A DNA stretch of 64,000 nt from Alkalihalobacillus alcalophilus ATCC 27647 = CGMCC 1.3604 (lineage in GTDB: Bacteria > Bacillota > Bacilli > Bacillales > Bacillaceae_D), in assembly GCF_000292245.2 (NCBI RefSeq), contig NZ_ALPT02000005.1, positions 1 to 64,000 on the forward strand, given 5' to 3'. Below the pieces are notes generated by a model. The model was given only the letters and a program-made list of their open reading frames with translations. It searched no databases and had not been told where the DNA came from. Positions 44,798-54,052 of this stretch are shown here, in pieces. Positions within the stretch are counted from its first letter, which is position 1. Each line of letters starts with the position of its first letter. The translations under genes were made by a program, and so were the position numbers.

Positions 44798-44960
44798 ATA
44801 AGTAGGGGGAGATACATCCTCCTCCCCCTAACAAGGTCTTCCTTTTCAATTCATCATTAAATTCGTCTTGAGCATAGACTTTGCTGATGAATATAACATG
44901 ATCACCACATTCTAATGGACGAGATCATTTTGTAACGATGCAGGAAAATCGCTTTCAATT
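44782..44960 (+). ncRNA. Candidate Fur-regulated small transcript
   Basis: Downstream of the Fur-box promoter there is a perfect 9-bp hairpin, TAGGGGGAG/CTCCCCCTA (44803-44830), with C-rich CATCCTCCTCCCCC and then ATTCATCA/TGATGAAT arms (about 44858-44899). No start codon with a good SD is seen on the + strand. C-rich Fur-controlled RNAs such as FsrA act on ribosome binding sites; similarity here is only in layout. The 3' end is not defined. Confidence 0.35.
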
Positions 44961-44970
44961 TTGAAAAAAC

Positions 44971-45132
44971 TTATCCCATATGTTCTGGCTCGAACGTTTT
45001 ACAGTCTGTTTCTTCAGTTTTGTTCGCTTTTTTTCCTTTATGACTAACCACATAAATTTTATCGGCACTACACCGATTTCCATTATCCCAAAAAACACAG
45101 TTGTTTACTTCACATAATACATCAGTCGCCAT
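44971..45132 (-). CDS. DUF1540 domain small protein
   Basis: 53 aa from the ATG nine nt after GGGAGG: MATDVLCEVNNCVFWDNGNR... with four cysteines in the DUF1540 pattern (CEVNNC, CSADKIYV, ETDCKTFEP). The Cys spacing suggests a small metal-binding or disulfide-stabilised protein; function unknown. An ATG two codons upstream is too near the SD. It faces the Fur-box promoter head-on with about 170 bp between. Confidence 0.85.
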   Translation of the reverse strand: MATDVLCEVNNCVFWDNGNRCSADKIYVVSHKGKKANKTEETDCKTFEPEHMG

Positions 45133-45315
45133 TGTCATTCACCTCCCTATTTTCATTTTTACCGTTTGAACCTCTTCACATACTCTCCTTTTTATAAAAA
45201 CATCTACATAAATTGGACGATGCTGGTTAAAAAACTCGCCCTCCACTTACATATGTAAAATAAACTACGCTGTATCTGCATTGATAAAGACTTTTCCTTC
45301 TAAACTGAGTAAATA

Positions 45316-45356
45316 GAAAAAAGCTAAACCGCGGCTCACAACGATTTAGCTTTTTT
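45316..45356 (-). terminator. Terminator of metK
   Basis: AAAAAAGCTAAA/TTTAGCTTTTTT hairpin with a 17-nt loop, 11 bp beyond the metK stop. Confidence 0.85.
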
Positions 45357-45366
45357 AGTATTTATT

Positions 45367-46575
45367 TTACTTTGCTAATTTAGCTTGTTCTTTTAAAACA
45401 GCGGCTTTATCAGTGCTTTCCCAAGGTAACTCAACATCTGTACGGCCAAAATGTCCGTATGCAGCTGTTTGTTTGTAGATTGGGCGACGTAAATCAAGCA
45501 TTTTGATGATACCAGCTGGGCGAAGATCAAAGTTCTCAGCGATTAATTCAACTAGAACTTCTTCTGAAACCACACCTGTACCAAAAGTATCAACTGAAAT
45601 CGATACTGGACGAGCAACACCAATAGCATATGCTAATTGAACTTCACATTTCTCAGCAAGACCTGCTGCCACGATGTTTTTCGCTACATAACGAGCTGCA
45701 TAAGCACCAGAACGGTCTACTTTAGTTGCATCTTTCCCAGAGAACGCACCGCCACCATGACGAGCATAACCACCGTACGTATCAACGATGATTTTACGTC
45801 CTGTTAAACCAGCATCCCCTTGAGGTCCACCAATAACAAATCGACCAGTTGGGTTAATGAAGTATTTTGTACTTGCATCAATTAACTCAGCAGGAACGAC
45901 TTCATTAATAACATGCTCTTTTAAATCTTTTTCGATTTGCTCTAATGTTACTTCTGGATGATGCTGTGTGGAAATAACAATTGTATCAACACGAACTGGT
46001 TTTCCATCTTCATCATACTCTACCGTTACTTGCGTTTTTCCATCTGGACGTAAGTAATCAAGAATTTCTTCTTTACGTACTTGAGCAAGGCGACGAGATA
46101 ATTTATGGCTTAATGAGATTGGTAATGGCATTAATTCTTCTGTTTCGTTTGTTGCAAAACCAAACATTAACCCTTGGTCCCCTGCACCAATTGCTTCGAT
46201 TTCTTTATCTGTCATTTGGCCTTCACGTGCTTCTAACGCTTGGTCAACACCTTGAGCGATATCAGCTGATTGCTCATCAATAGATGTTAAAACGGCGCAA
46301 GTTTCTGCATCAAAACCATATTTTGCACGAGTATAACCGATCCCTTTAATCGTCTCACGAACGATTTTCGGAATATCGACATATGTGCTCGTTGTAATCT
46401 CACCAGCAACAAGTACAAGTCCTGTATTTACTGATGTTTCACAAGCAACACGTGCGTTTGGATCACTTTTCAAAATTTCATCAAGAATGGCATCCGAAAT
46501 TTGATCACAAATTTTATCTGGATGTCCTTCCGTTACTGATTCTGATGTAAATAAACGTCTACTTTTTAAAACCAT
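45367..46575 (-). CDS. metK: S-adenosylmethionine synthase
   Basis: 402 aa. Makes SAM from methionine and ATP. Motifs: [20 protein letters not shown] at the N-terminus, [36 protein letters not shown] and the C-terminal [12 protein letters not shown]. The start is the ATG after [18 protein letters not shown]; an upstream in-frame GTG lies before the SD. Controlled by the SAM-I riboswitch in its leader, so product feedback is expected. Confidence 0.96.
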   Translation of the reverse strand: MVLKSRRLFTSESVTEGHPDKICDQISDAILDEILKSDPNARVACETSVNTGLVLVAGEITTSTYVDIPKIVRETIKGIGYTRAKYGFDAETCAVLTSIDEQSADIAQGVDQALEAREGQMTDKEIEAIGAGDQGLMFGFATNETEELMPLPISLSHKLSRRLAQVRKEEILDYLRPDGKTQVTVEYDEDGKPVRVDTIVISTQHHPEVTLEQIEKDLKEHVINEVVPAELIDASTKYFINPTGRFVIGGPQGDAGLTGRKIIVDTYGGYARHGGGAFSGKDATKVDRSGAYAARYVAKNIVAAGLAEKCEVQLAYAIGVARPVSISVDTFGTGVVSEEVLVELIAENFDLRPAGIIKMLDLRRPIYKQTAAYGHFGRTDVELPWESTDKAAVLKEQAKLAK

Positions 46576-46696
46576 TTCTATTTTCCTCCTCTGCACATAA
46601 CCAACAAACAGTCATGGGCGAAAAATTGTGACGGCACTCATTTCCGATTGTGGGAGTAAAAACAATCGAAGACGTATTTTAGACAAATATAAACGA

Positions 46697-46868
46697 TAAA
46701 AACCCTCTTTCCACACAGTGAGGAAAAGGGTTGGAGTGTTTACCTTTCGCCTCTTATCGTCCAAGGAATATACCTTGCAGGTTAGCACCTTTTCACTTCT
46801 TTTCAATGAAGTGATGGTTGCTGGGTTTCTTCGGGCCTGTCCCTCCACCTACTCAGGATAAGAGTATC
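46697..46868 (-). promoter_or_regulatory. SAM-I (S-box) riboswitch and terminator of metK
   Basis: The aptamer runs on the minus strand from CTCTTATCCTGAGTAGGTGG through GGACAGGCCCGAAGAAACCC and AAAGGTGCTAACCTGC to GGACGATAAGAGG; the CTCTTATC/GATAAGAG P1 closes it. A terminator (ACCCTTTTCC/GGAAAGAGGGT then T5) follows at 46697-46733. SAM binding should end transcription before metK. Confidence 0.96.
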
Positions 46869-46880
46869 CGTTCGGGACAT

Positions 46881-46909
46881 ATCATAACGCAGATCAGGGT
46901 GACTGTCAA
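46881..46909 (-). promoter_or_regulatory. Sigma-A promoter of metK
   Basis: TTGACA, 17 nt, TATGAT, ending 13 bp before riboswitch P1 begins; a near-consensus promoter in the right place. Confidence 0.88.
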
Positions 46910-46968
46910 CGATCTCTAGCGTTTCTTTTGGATCAAGTTTTTTCCTATACAAAATTCCCTACGTACGT

Positions 46969-47751
46969 CTATTCGTTTAGTTTTCTCTTTTCTTGTGATT
47001 TCATCCACTTTGCTGCCTTTCCCAAAACATTCTGCTGATCTTTAACAGGGAAATGATGGGGAAATTTTTTAAAGTACCAAGCTTCTACTTGGTTACCTAA
47101 TGCTTTTTCTAATCGAATTGAATGCTCGACCGAAACATGTTTATCTTTTTCACCATGAATAACTAATATCGGGATATTCGTTTTTTTCATTTTACTTATC
47201 GGGCTTCTATATTCGTAACGTTCGGGATACTTATTCGGCGTACCACCAATGACACGCTTCAGCATTCTTCTTAAATCGACCCGTTCTTCATAGGTTAAGA
47301 ACATGTCCGTCACCCCATTCCATAGGGTACATGTCGTTAATTGAGGTCGTTCAATCGCTGTAAGGAGGGCCATTACACCACCACGAGAAAAACCTAATGC
47401 ATGGAGGCTATTGGCATTCACATATGGTAACTCACTTAATATATCGAGAGCATGAATCGCATCATAACGATCTTCCCCAGCAAAATCCTCTTGTCCTTCT
47501 CCTCCTCTATTCCCACGATAAAACGGAGCCATAACCACAAATCCTTCACTGGCCCATTGAATTAATCGTTGGACCCGTACCATGCCGACATTCTTAATTC
47601 CTCCCCTTAAATAAAGAAGACCTGGCAAGCTTTTAGCCATTATGGGCTTCGCTAAATAACCTTTCACTTTTAAGCCTTCACTCAAATAAGTCATTTCAAA
47701 AAGTTCAATGCGTGGATGTGGGGAAGGAACTCTAACTTGAGCAAGTAACAT
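46969..47751 (-). CDS. ytmA: Alpha/beta hydrolase YtmA (S9-like)
   Basis: 260 aa from the ATG after AAAGG (MLLAQVRVPS); the frame is open 12 codons further up. Prolyl oligopeptidase-like fold: LYLRGGIKNVG, nucleophile ALGFSRGGVMALL, acid Asp in IHGEKDKHVS, His in FPHHFPVKD. Substrate unknown. Divergent from ytlA with a 98-bp spacer. Confidence 0.85.
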   Translation of the reverse strand: MLLAQVRVPSPHPRIELFEMTYLSEGLKVKGYLAKPIMAKSLPGLLYLRGGIKNVGMVRVQRLIQWASEGFVVMAPFYRGNRGGEGQEDFAGEDRYDAIHALDILSELPYVNANSLHALGFSRGGVMALLTAIERPQLTTCTLWNGVTDMFLTYEERVDLRRMLKRVIGGTPNKYPERYEYRSPISKMKKTNIPILVIHGEKDKHVSVEHSIRLEKALGNQVEAWYFKKFPHHFPVKDQQNVLGKAAKWMKSQEKRKLNE

Positions 47752-47849
47752 TTTTTCACAACCTTTATTATCTAGGCTAACACACAATAACGTACACCTA
47801 CATAGACTATCACAATTACAAATATTTAACCTTTGAGGAGTTGAAACAG

Positions 47850-48848
47850 ATGGTTTTCTTAAAACGAATGACCTCGATCATTCTACTGATATCTTTAATA
47901 TTGCTGCCCGTTGCTTGCTCCAATTCAAACGCAGAATTACAGAAAATTCGTCTAGCTGAAGTAACTCGTTCAATTTTTTATGCCCCTTTATACGCCGCGA
48001 TTTCGGAAGGCTTTTTTGAAGAGGAAGGCATTGATTTAGAATTAACGACTACTTGGGGTGGGGATACGACGATGACCACTCTTCTTTCTGATGGAGCCGA
48101 TGTTGCGTTAGTAGGTGCAGAAACGTCGATTTACGTCTATGCACAAGGAGCAAATGACCCTGCTGTTAACTTTGCTGCCCTTACCCAAACAGACGGTACT
48201 TTCCTTGTTTCCAGAGAGAAAATGGATTCATTTGAATGGGAGGACTTACGTGATACGACGTTTTTAGGTCAACGTGTCGGTGGAATGCCACAAATGGTAG
48301 GTGAGCATGTACTAAAAAAGCATGGAATTAACCCTCATCAAGATCTTGAATTAATTCAAAGTATTGATTTCGGAAATATTCCAAGTGCGTTCGCCTCAGG
48401 GACAGGTGATTTTGTTCAATTATTTGAACCACAAGCGACTCAATTTGAAAATGAAGGAATTGGGTACATTGTCGCCTCGTTTGGAGAAGAATCCGCACTT
48501 GTGCCATACACAGGATTTATGTCAAAAGAAAGTTTTATTAAAGAAAACACAGAGACTTTAGAAGCTTTTACTCGCGCGTTATATAAAGGACAACAATGGG
48601 TAGAAGAGCAATCAAGTGACGTCATTGCTGAATCGATTGCTACCTTTTTTGAAGATGCTGATGTCGAGTTAATTGCTCAAGTTGTTGACCGTTATCAATC
48701 TCAAGGCTCATATGCAACGGATCCTCTCTTAACAGAGGAAGCTTGGATTCAACTTCAAGTCATTATGGATGCAGCAGGAGAGCTTCCTAAAGAAGTCGAT
48801 TTCCGCGAGCTCGTGAATACAAGTATCGCTGAAAGCGTATTGGACTGA
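47850..48848 (+). CDS. ytlA: ABC transporter substrate-binding lipoprotein YtlA
   Basis: 332 aa. Signal peptide with lipobox LPVAC (Cys about 23) followed by SNSNAELQK. NMT1/SsuA/ThiY-type periplasmic-binding fold: IRLAEVTRSIFYAPLYAAIS and GFFEEEGIDLELTT. Ligands of this family are sulfonates, nitrate or thiamine-pyrimidine precursors; the ligand of YtlA is not known. The start is the ATG nine nt after GAGGAG. First of the ytlACD operon. Confidence 0.87.
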   Translation: MVFLKRMTSIILLISLILLPVACSNSNAELQKIRLAEVTRSIFYAPLYAAISEGFFEEEGIDLELTTTWGGDTTMTTLLSDGADVALVGAETSIYVYAQGANDPAVNFAALTQTDGTFLVSREKMDSFEWEDLRDTTFLGQRVGGMPQMVGEHVLKKHGINPHQDLELIQSIDFGNIPSAFASGTGDFVQLFEPQATQFENEGIGYIVASFGEESALVPYTGFMSKESFIKENTETLEAFTRALYKGQQWVEEQSSDVIAESIATFFEDADVELIAQVVDRYQSQGSYATDPLLTEEAWIQLQVIMDAAGELPKEVDFRELVNTSIAESVLD

Positions 48849-48852
48849 TTCG

Positions 48853-49632
48853 ATGGCTAAATTAACGATTCAAGACGTCTCGAAGATTTACTTAACCAAA
48901 GAGGAAGCCGCATTAGCATTAGAGGATATTACTTTAACCATTAATGAAGGAGAATTTATCTCGATTATCGGTCCAAGTGGTTGCGGGAAAACGACTCTTC
49001 TTTCTCTCATTTCTGGTATTTTAAAGCCAACAAAAGGAAAAATTTTATTAAACGAAAAGCGGATTGAGCCGAAAACGACCAATATCGGCTACATGCTCCA
49101 ACAGGACTATTTATTCCCTTGGCTCACGATTGAAAGTAATATCACAATTGGTCAGCATATTCGCCATTCATTAGATGAGTCTTCAAGAAGAAGAGCTTTG
49201 AATTTACTTGATGCGATGGGGTTGTTAGACAAAAAATCGTTGTACCCTGCCCAATTATCAGGGGGAATGAGACAAAGGGTTGCCCTGATTCGAATGCTCG
49301 CATCAGATCCTTCGTTTATGTTATTAGATGAGCCCTTTTCCGCTCTAGATTATCAAACGAAGCTAAAGCTTGAAGATCTCGTGTTTAAAACGTTAAAAAG
49401 GGAAGGAAAAACAGCGATTTTAGTTACACATGATATCGGGGAAGCCATTTCGATGTCTGATCGAGTCGTTTTGTTAAATACAAAACCCGGTCGGATTCAT
49501 CGTATTTTTGATATCCCAAAAGAGATAAAGGAACTCATCCCTTTTGATGCACGTCAAACTTCTGCTTATACCGAGCAATTCAACTTAATATGGGAGGAGA
49601 TGGAATCCCTTGAACCTCGGAAAACTTCATGA
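48853..49632 (+). CDS. ytlC: ABC transporter ATP-binding protein YtlC
   Basis: 259 aa. Walker [13 protein letters not shown], signature [15 protein letters not shown], Walker [13 protein letters not shown], switch His in LVTHDIGEA. SsuB/TauB-like importer ATPase. It starts 5 bp after ytlA with a poor SD, so translational coupling is likely; it overlaps ytlD by 23 nt. Confidence 0.9.
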   Translation: MAKLTIQDVSKIYLTKEEAALALEDITLTINEGEFISIIGPSGCGKTTLLSLISGILKPTKGKILLNEKRIEPKTTNIGYMLQQDYLFPWLTIESNITIGQHIRHSLDESSRRRALNLLDAMGLLDKKSLYPAQLSGGMRQRVALIRMLASDPSFMLLDEPFSALDYQTKLKLEDLVFKTLKREGKTAILVTHDIGEAISMSDRVVLLNTKPGRIHRIFDIPKEIKELIPFDARQTSAYTEQFNLIWEEMESLEPRKTS

Positions 49633-50401
49633 TAATTATTTACGTTCATTACGGAAACAAAAATGGCAAGTTTTTATTGTTCAAATAAGTATACTCATTT
49701 CCTTCCTTTCTTTTTGGGAAGTGGCCGCTCGTCAGCGATGGATTGACCCATTATTATTTAGTATGCCGTCACGAATATGGGATTTACTTGTCACACGCAT
49801 CTCTGATGGAAGTTTATTTTTACACACATCCTTTACTTTATTTGAGACGATTCTTGGCTTTATTATCGGAACCCTTGTAGGGGTCATCATTGCCGCTATC
49901 CTTTGGTGGTCACCCTTTACCTCTAAGGTACTTGACCCTTATCTAGTCGTCTTAAATTCAATGCCAAAGGTGGCTCTTGGTCCGCTTTTAATCGTCGGTC
50001 TTGGACCTGGGTTTACTTCTATTTTAGCAATGGGGGCCTTAATCTCAGTCATTATCACCACGATTGTTGTTTATAGTGCCTTTAAAGAAGTTGACGCTAA
50101 TTATGTTAAAGTGTTGCATACATTTGGAGCATCAAAGGCTCAAACATTTGGAAATGCGATTTTACCGGCCTCGATGCCAACCATTATTTCGACATTAAAA
50201 GTCAATGTCGGACTTTCATGGGTTGGAGTTATCGTTGGGGAATTTCTCGTCTCCAAACAAGGACTTGGCTATTTAATCATTTATGGCTTCCAAGTGTTCA
50301 ATTTTACCCTTGTCTTAATGAGCTTAGTTGTGATTGCCGTTTTAGCAACCGTCATGTATAAACTAGTCGAGCTCCTTGAGAAAAAGTTAATCCAATTTTA
50401 A
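49610..50401 (+). CDS. ytlD: ABC transporter permease YtlD
   Basis: 263 aa with about six membrane segments. The coupling EAA loop is near [20 protein letters not shown] with [14 protein letters not shown]. SsuC/TauC-type permease. TTG start after GGGAGGAG, inside the end of ytlC. Completes a binding protein-ATPase-permease importer; a terminator follows. Confidence 0.88.
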   Translation: MNLGKLHDNYLRSLRKQKWQVFIVQISILISFLSFWEVAARQRWIDPLLFSMPSRIWDLLVTRISDGSLFLHTSFTLFETILGFIIGTLVGVIIAAILWWSPFTSKVLDPYLVVLNSMPKVALGPLLIVGLGPGFTSILAMGALISVIITTIVVYSAFKEVDANYVKVLHTFGASKAQTFGNAILPASMPTIISTLKVNVGLSWVGVIVGEFLVSKQGLGYLIIYGFQVFNFTLVLMSLVVIAVLATVMYKLVELLEKKLIQF

Positions 50402-50415
50402 TCGACAATAAAAGA

Positions 50416-50467
50416 AGGGCTGTCCCAAAAGTCATGAAAATGATCTTTGAGGGTTCAGCCCCTTTTT
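50416..50467 (+). terminator. Terminator of the ytlACD operon
   Basis: GGGCTGTCCCAAAA paired with TTTGAGGGTTCAGCCC, then TTTTT. Close copy of the ytkP terminator (23673-23722), including loop and the following TATTATAAAAGT. Confidence 0.82.
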
Positions 50468-50492
50468 GAATATTATAAAAGTAAGGGGAAGG

Positions 50493-50688
50493 CTACTGAA
50501 AAAGTTCTGTTAGTTAAAATCAAGTTTGGATAAGTTGGTCTACTCCGCCAGCTACATACCCTACGCGTTCCGCGGGTATGTAGCTGCCTCCGTTTTGGAT
50601 CATAAAAAAATAGTTTGAATCCATGAGCGACTATCTACTCGAAAAACTAATTTCTAAGTTAAAGTTGATGTTCAGACTTTTTCAGTGG
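50493..50688. mobile_element. MITE-like element with ACTGAAAAAGT ends
   Basis: About 196 bp bounded by CTACTGAAAAAGTTCTG and its inverse CAGACTTTTTCAGTGG. The core (about 50535-50600) is GC-rich and palindromic: CTCCGCCAGCTACATACCC opposite GGGTATGTAGCTGCCTCC. A degenerate relative lies at 53471. No coding potential. Confidence 0.7.
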
Positions 50689-50751
50689 ACTCTCCTTTCC
50701 TCCTCCAAGAGTCGGCCAACCCATTTCGTCCGCTAAGTTTCATTTTCTAGT

Positions 50752-51228
50752 TCATCTACCGTTTCTATTCCCTATGTACTGAAGGGCTAATGGTAAAACT
50801 TTATCCTTCATGACAAAACTATATTCCGGATTTTTTTTGAGGTTGTCTGGAAATTGTTTGATTAAAAGTGGTCCGTTCGTTTCTAAATAATCATCCTTCT
50901 CCTCAATGACCTCAACTTCAGCAAAATAAATCGCCTTATTAAACAGCTGACCTTTCCCCTCGACACGATACCACCCGATATAATCTAGCCGCCCAATAGT
51001 TGCCCCTGTTTCTTCATATACCTCACGATGACAAGCTTCTTCTAAACTCTCTCCTTCTTCGACCTTTCCACCCGGAAACTCATACCCTCGTTTTTTATGC
51101 CTTGTTAACAGCCAGCTTTCCTCAAAACGGCAAAGGACCCAAACATGTTTAACATCCCGCAGCAAACCTTGGCCAAATTGTAGAGAAATAGAACATCCAT
51201 TTAAATCTGTAAATTGATAAATGATCAT
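50752..51228 (-). CDS. ytkD: Nudix nucleoside triphosphatase YtkD
   Basis: 158 aa. The Nudix box is GGKVEEGESLEEACHREVYE with ETGA (about 56-78). B. subtilis YtkD is a MutT-like enzyme that hydrolyses 8-oxo-dGTP and other NTPs. The ATG follows GAGGGGCGGTG. The MFS gene lies 54 bp upstream on the same strand, so they may share a transcript. Confidence 0.88.
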   Translation of the reverse strand: MIIYQFTDLNGCSISLQFGQGLLRDVKHVWVLCRFEESWLLTRHKKRGYEFPGGKVEEGESLEEACHREVYEETGATIGRLDYIGWYRVEGKGQLFNKAIYFAEVEVIEEKDDYLETNGPLLIKQFPDNLKKNPEYSFVMKDKVLPLALQYIGNRNGR

Positions 51229-51284
51229 CACCGCCCCTCTTCTTCATTTTAGTATAAAGGGCAATGACGTCCATTATCAATTGC

Positions 51285-52496
51285 TTACCACGTAATTTTG
51301 CTCTTTTCTCCTCCTTCTATAAAAAAAATCGCTAATAATAAAATAATCAAACATAGAATGGCATTTGATAAAAATAAAAACTGGTGTGATATTTTGATTA
51401 GCAACGTAAATATAGGTGGCCCTAAAGCAACGCCAACAAATCGCATCGAACTATAGAAAGAAGTAACGGAGCCTCTTTGCTCCTTCACAATGCCTTCCGT
51501 GACAAGAGCGTCTAGGCTTGGCAAAGCAAAACCAATTCCAATCCCACTTATAAATAAACAAGTTAATAAAATATAAATATCTTCTGAAAAAGCAATCACA
51601 GCAATCGATAAAGTTAGTCCGATTAAACCGATGATCGTCATCTCTTTCATTTTTTGTTTATTTTGCCCGATTAACTTGCCTGTTACAAAGGAACTGCAAC
51701 ATAATGCTGTTAAGGGCACAGCAAGCACAATCCCTTTTTTGATTCCTTCAATATTATGTTCCTCTTCCAACATCGTCGATAAATAAAAAAGCACACCAAA
51801 TAATACAAACATACAAATTCCACCAATGATAAATACGGCGTACAGCCATCTACCTTCCCGTTTAAATATTCCTTTAAGTATTTTCAAAAAATCCGGAAAT
51901 TTAACTTTTTCAGTAGAAAGGGCGGGTGATTTAACGAGAAAGGCCATTAAAATAATTGAAATCAAACAAAAAACTGGGAATGAAAAAAAGGGGATGTACC
52001 ATTGAATGGCCGCTAAACTTGCCCCTAAAATGGGGCTGAGAACTTTACCAAATGTGTTTGAAGTTTCAATCATTCCTAATCCTTTACTAACCTCCTTTTG
52101 ATCCCGATACATATCCCCAACTAACGGCATCACAATAGGGGAAGCACCAGCTGCCCCAACTCCTTGCAATAGTCTCCCAATTAAAATCATATAATATGGA
52201 TTGGCTATATAAACCGAAGCCAGTCCAGAAACTAAACCACCGATTCCTGAAATAACTAAACTCGGAATAATAACTTTTTTTCTGCCAATCTGGTCCGAAA
52301 GATAACCTGCAATCGGAATGCAAATAATCGCCACAACGGAATAAATCGTAATGAGCATGCTCACTTGTAAAGAAGTAATATCTAATTCCTTTTCAATAAT
52401 TGGCAGGACGGGAATGAGCATCGAATTCCCTAATGTCATGACAAGAGGAATTGAGGCAATCGATAATATCGCTAATTTCTTATTCTCTCCTAACAT
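51285..52496 (-). CDS. MFS multidrug-efflux-like transporter
   Basis: 403 aa, about 12 membrane segments. Motif A in loop 2-3, GYLSDQIGRKKVI, and motif C-like GIGGLVSGLASV; start MLGENKKLAILSIASIPL. It resembles drug:H+ antiporters of the Bmr/Blt group. SD AAAAGGGG. Substrate unknown. Its upstream region holds a 119-bp tandem repeat 70 bp away. Confidence 0.8.
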   Translation of the reverse strand: MLGENKKLAILSIASIPLVMTLGNSMLIPVLPIIEKELDITSLQVSMLITIYSVVAIICIPIAGYLSDQIGRKKVIIPSLVISGIGGLVSGLASVYIANPYYMILIGRLLQGVGAAGASPIVMPLVGDMYRDQKEVSKGLGMIETSNTFGKVLSPILGASLAAIQWYIPFFSFPVFCLISIILMAFLVKSPALSTEKVKFPDFLKILKGIFKREGRWLYAVFIIGGICMFVLFGVLFYLSTMLEEEHNIEGIKKGIVLAVPLTALCCSSFVTGKLIGQNKQKMKEMTIIGLIGLTLSIAVIAFSEDIYILLTCLFISGIGIGFALPSLDALVTEGIVKEQRGSVTSFYSSMRFVGVALGPPIFTLLIKISHQFLFLSNAILCLIILLLAIFFIEGGEKSKITW

Positions 52497-52565
52497 CACT
52501 TTTCCCCTTTTACGAAAACCATTCTTATGTACTAAGTATTCAACAAGCCCCTAATTCTATTCTGT

Positions 52566-52828
52566 ATAAAAAGTGGAAGATAGCGGGAGGAATGAGGAAA
52601 AATAAGAACAGTTGTGAAAGTCGCTTTTTGACTTTCTACAACTGGGCGATTTTTCCCGAATTCCTGCTGTCTGTAACTGGATTCATAAAAAGTGGAAGAC
52701 AGCGGGAGGAATGAGGAAAAATAAGAACAGTTGTGAAAGTCGCTTTTTGACTTTCTACAACTGGGCGATTTTTCCCGAATTCCTGCTGTCTGTAACTGGA
52801 TTCATAAAAAGTGGAAGATAGCGGGAGA
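52566..52828. repeat. 119-bp palindromic tandem repeat (2 copies plus a partial)
   Basis: Copies start at 52566, 52685 and 52804 (partial, 25 bp). Outer arms AGACAGCGGGAGGAATGAGG and AATTCCTGCTGTCT; GGAAAAA opposite TTTTTCC; inner hairpin TTGTGAAAGTC, loop GCTTTTT, GACTTTCTACAA. The design and the loop are the same as in the 124-bp family, with different arm sequences; the joint ACTGGATTCATAAAAAG also resembles CTGGATTGAATATAAAG. Confidence 0.9.
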
Positions 52829-52844
52829 TTGAGGCAGTCTCAAA

Positions 52845-52896
52845 AACAAAAAAATAACCCATCGAGTCATCATAGAATGAGTTTTGACGGGTTATT
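52845..52896 (-). terminator. Terminator of the YwpF-like gene
   Basis: AATAACCC/GGGTTATT stem closed further by inner pairs, followed on the minus strand by T7. Confidence 0.75.
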
Positions 52897-52952
52897 GCCT
52901 TTTTGTATAAAATTTGTGTTTCGAGCGGCGGGATGAGATGCCCGACTAGCTT

Positions 52953-53444
52953 CTAAACGAGTCGGTAATCATCCTTTTTTAATAAATCCTCATAAACCTC
53001 ATCTAATGTTCGCTGGGAATGAGCCGTTAAGTTAGCTTTTCTTCGTTTGAACTCATCAATAAATTCAGGACCCTTATAATTTTCATCAACTAAATCCTCA
53101 ACTACATCTTCTAAAACTTCATCTTTTCCTAAAATGAGGTTGCCCTTCATTAAAATGCTAATGCCTGATGATAATTGGGTAATTTCCGAAACTTTTGTGA
53201 TTAATGTCGCTGGATAATTATCTTTTCTTGAAATAACGACGTCAATTAATAAGTCCTTATCCTCTTGCTGGACTTCATTAAAAAAAGCAAACTGTTCTTT
53301 TTCTACAACGGCTTCTATTAACCATGTTTGTTTAGAGTTTTCCATGTTAATAATTAATCCACGCTCAAGCTTTAATGGATAATGTGTAAGCTTGCCTGAT
53401 TTCCCTTTTAATAAATAAATTGAGTAAAGTTTAAATGTTTTCAT
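52953..53444 (-). CDS. YwpF-like family protein
   Basis: 163 aa. The N-terminus MKTFKLYSIYLLKG and YPLKLERGLIINMENSKQTW with LIEAVVEK follow the YwpF-like pattern; the acidic C-terminal part (about 110-163) is longer than in B. subtilis YwpF. No catalytic motif; function unknown. SD AAAGGAGG. Alone between two repeat regions. Confidence 0.65.
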   Translation of the reverse strand: MKTFKLYSIYLLKGKSGKLTHYPLKLERGLIINMENSKQTWLIEAVVEKEQFAFFNEVQQEDKDLLIDVVISRKDNYPATLITKVSEITQLSSGISILMKGNLILGKDEVLEDVVEDLVDENYKGPEFIDEFKRRKANLTAHSQRTLDEVYEDLLKKDDYRLV

Positions 53445-53470
53445 CCTTACTTCCTCCTTTATGTATTAGA

Positions 53471-53640
53471 CCACTGAAAAACGGTCTGCTCATTAAAATA
53501 TCGTTACATTGGTTAGCCTACTCCGCCAGCTGCATACCCGCAGCAGTCGCGGGTGAGTCGAGAGCCTCCTCACAGTCCGCTTGCTCCGTTTTTGGTCATG
53601 AGAAAACAGTTGAATCCATAAAATATATACTTCTATTAAA
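53471..53640. repeat. Degenerate relative of the ACTGAAAAA MITE
   Basis: Begins CCACTGAAAAACGGTCTG, then carries a GC-rich core CTCCGCCAGCTGCATACCCG...GCTTGCTCCGTTTTTGGTCA similar to 50535-50600 and continues TTGAATCCAT as that element does. The right terminal repeat is not recognisable, so the right end is approximate. Confidence 0.6.
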
Positions 53641-53698
53641 TCATATTATGAGTTTTAGTCCAAAATTTTTCAAATCCAATTATGTATACTCACCAAAA

Positions 53699-53733
53699 TA
53701 GAGCACCCTTATTTTTACATAAGGGTGCTCTAT
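53699..53733. terminator. Terminator downstream of the 48-aa gene
   Basis: AGAGCACCCTTAT/ATAAGGGTGCTCT perfect 13-bp stem, 7 bp past the stop codon of the small gene. Confidence 0.8.
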
Positions 53734-53740
53734 AACATTA

Positions 53741-53887
53741 TTAAGAAGGCTTGGCGTCTTCAAAAAGTGCTTCTAACTTTCGTTCTTGAATCCACATAAT
53801 GAGTTCTAATTCTTGTTTCGTTAAGTTCCTATCAAGCTTCCATTTACATTCATCGACCAACTCAAAAAATTGATTCATCTGTTTCAT
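53741..53887 (-). CDS. Small hypothetical protein (48 aa)
   Basis: 48 aa from the ATG ten nt after AAAAAGGAG: MKQMNQFFELVDECKWKLDR, ending KLEALFEDAKPS. Helical and charged; no family recognised. A strong SD and its own terminator support a real gene. The frame stays open upstream to 53953 without an SD. Confidence 0.6.
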   Translation of the reverse strand: MKQMNQFFELVDECKWKLDRNLTKQELELIMWIQERKLEALFEDAKPS

Positions 53888-54052
53888 TTGTAAATGTCTC
53901 CTTTTTTTAAACTTTAACAAAAATGTATGGACAAACTTATTTAATCCAATCATATGTGTATCCGGATGAAGTTATGACAAAATGCACCCTTTTATATAAT
54001 CTATTCGTCATTAACGCACTAAATCCTCCTACCTTCTTAAAATGTTCTGAAA

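Noticed and set aside
46612..46848. 78-aa frame upstream of metK
   Set aside because: Lies in the SAM-I riboswitch and its terminator.
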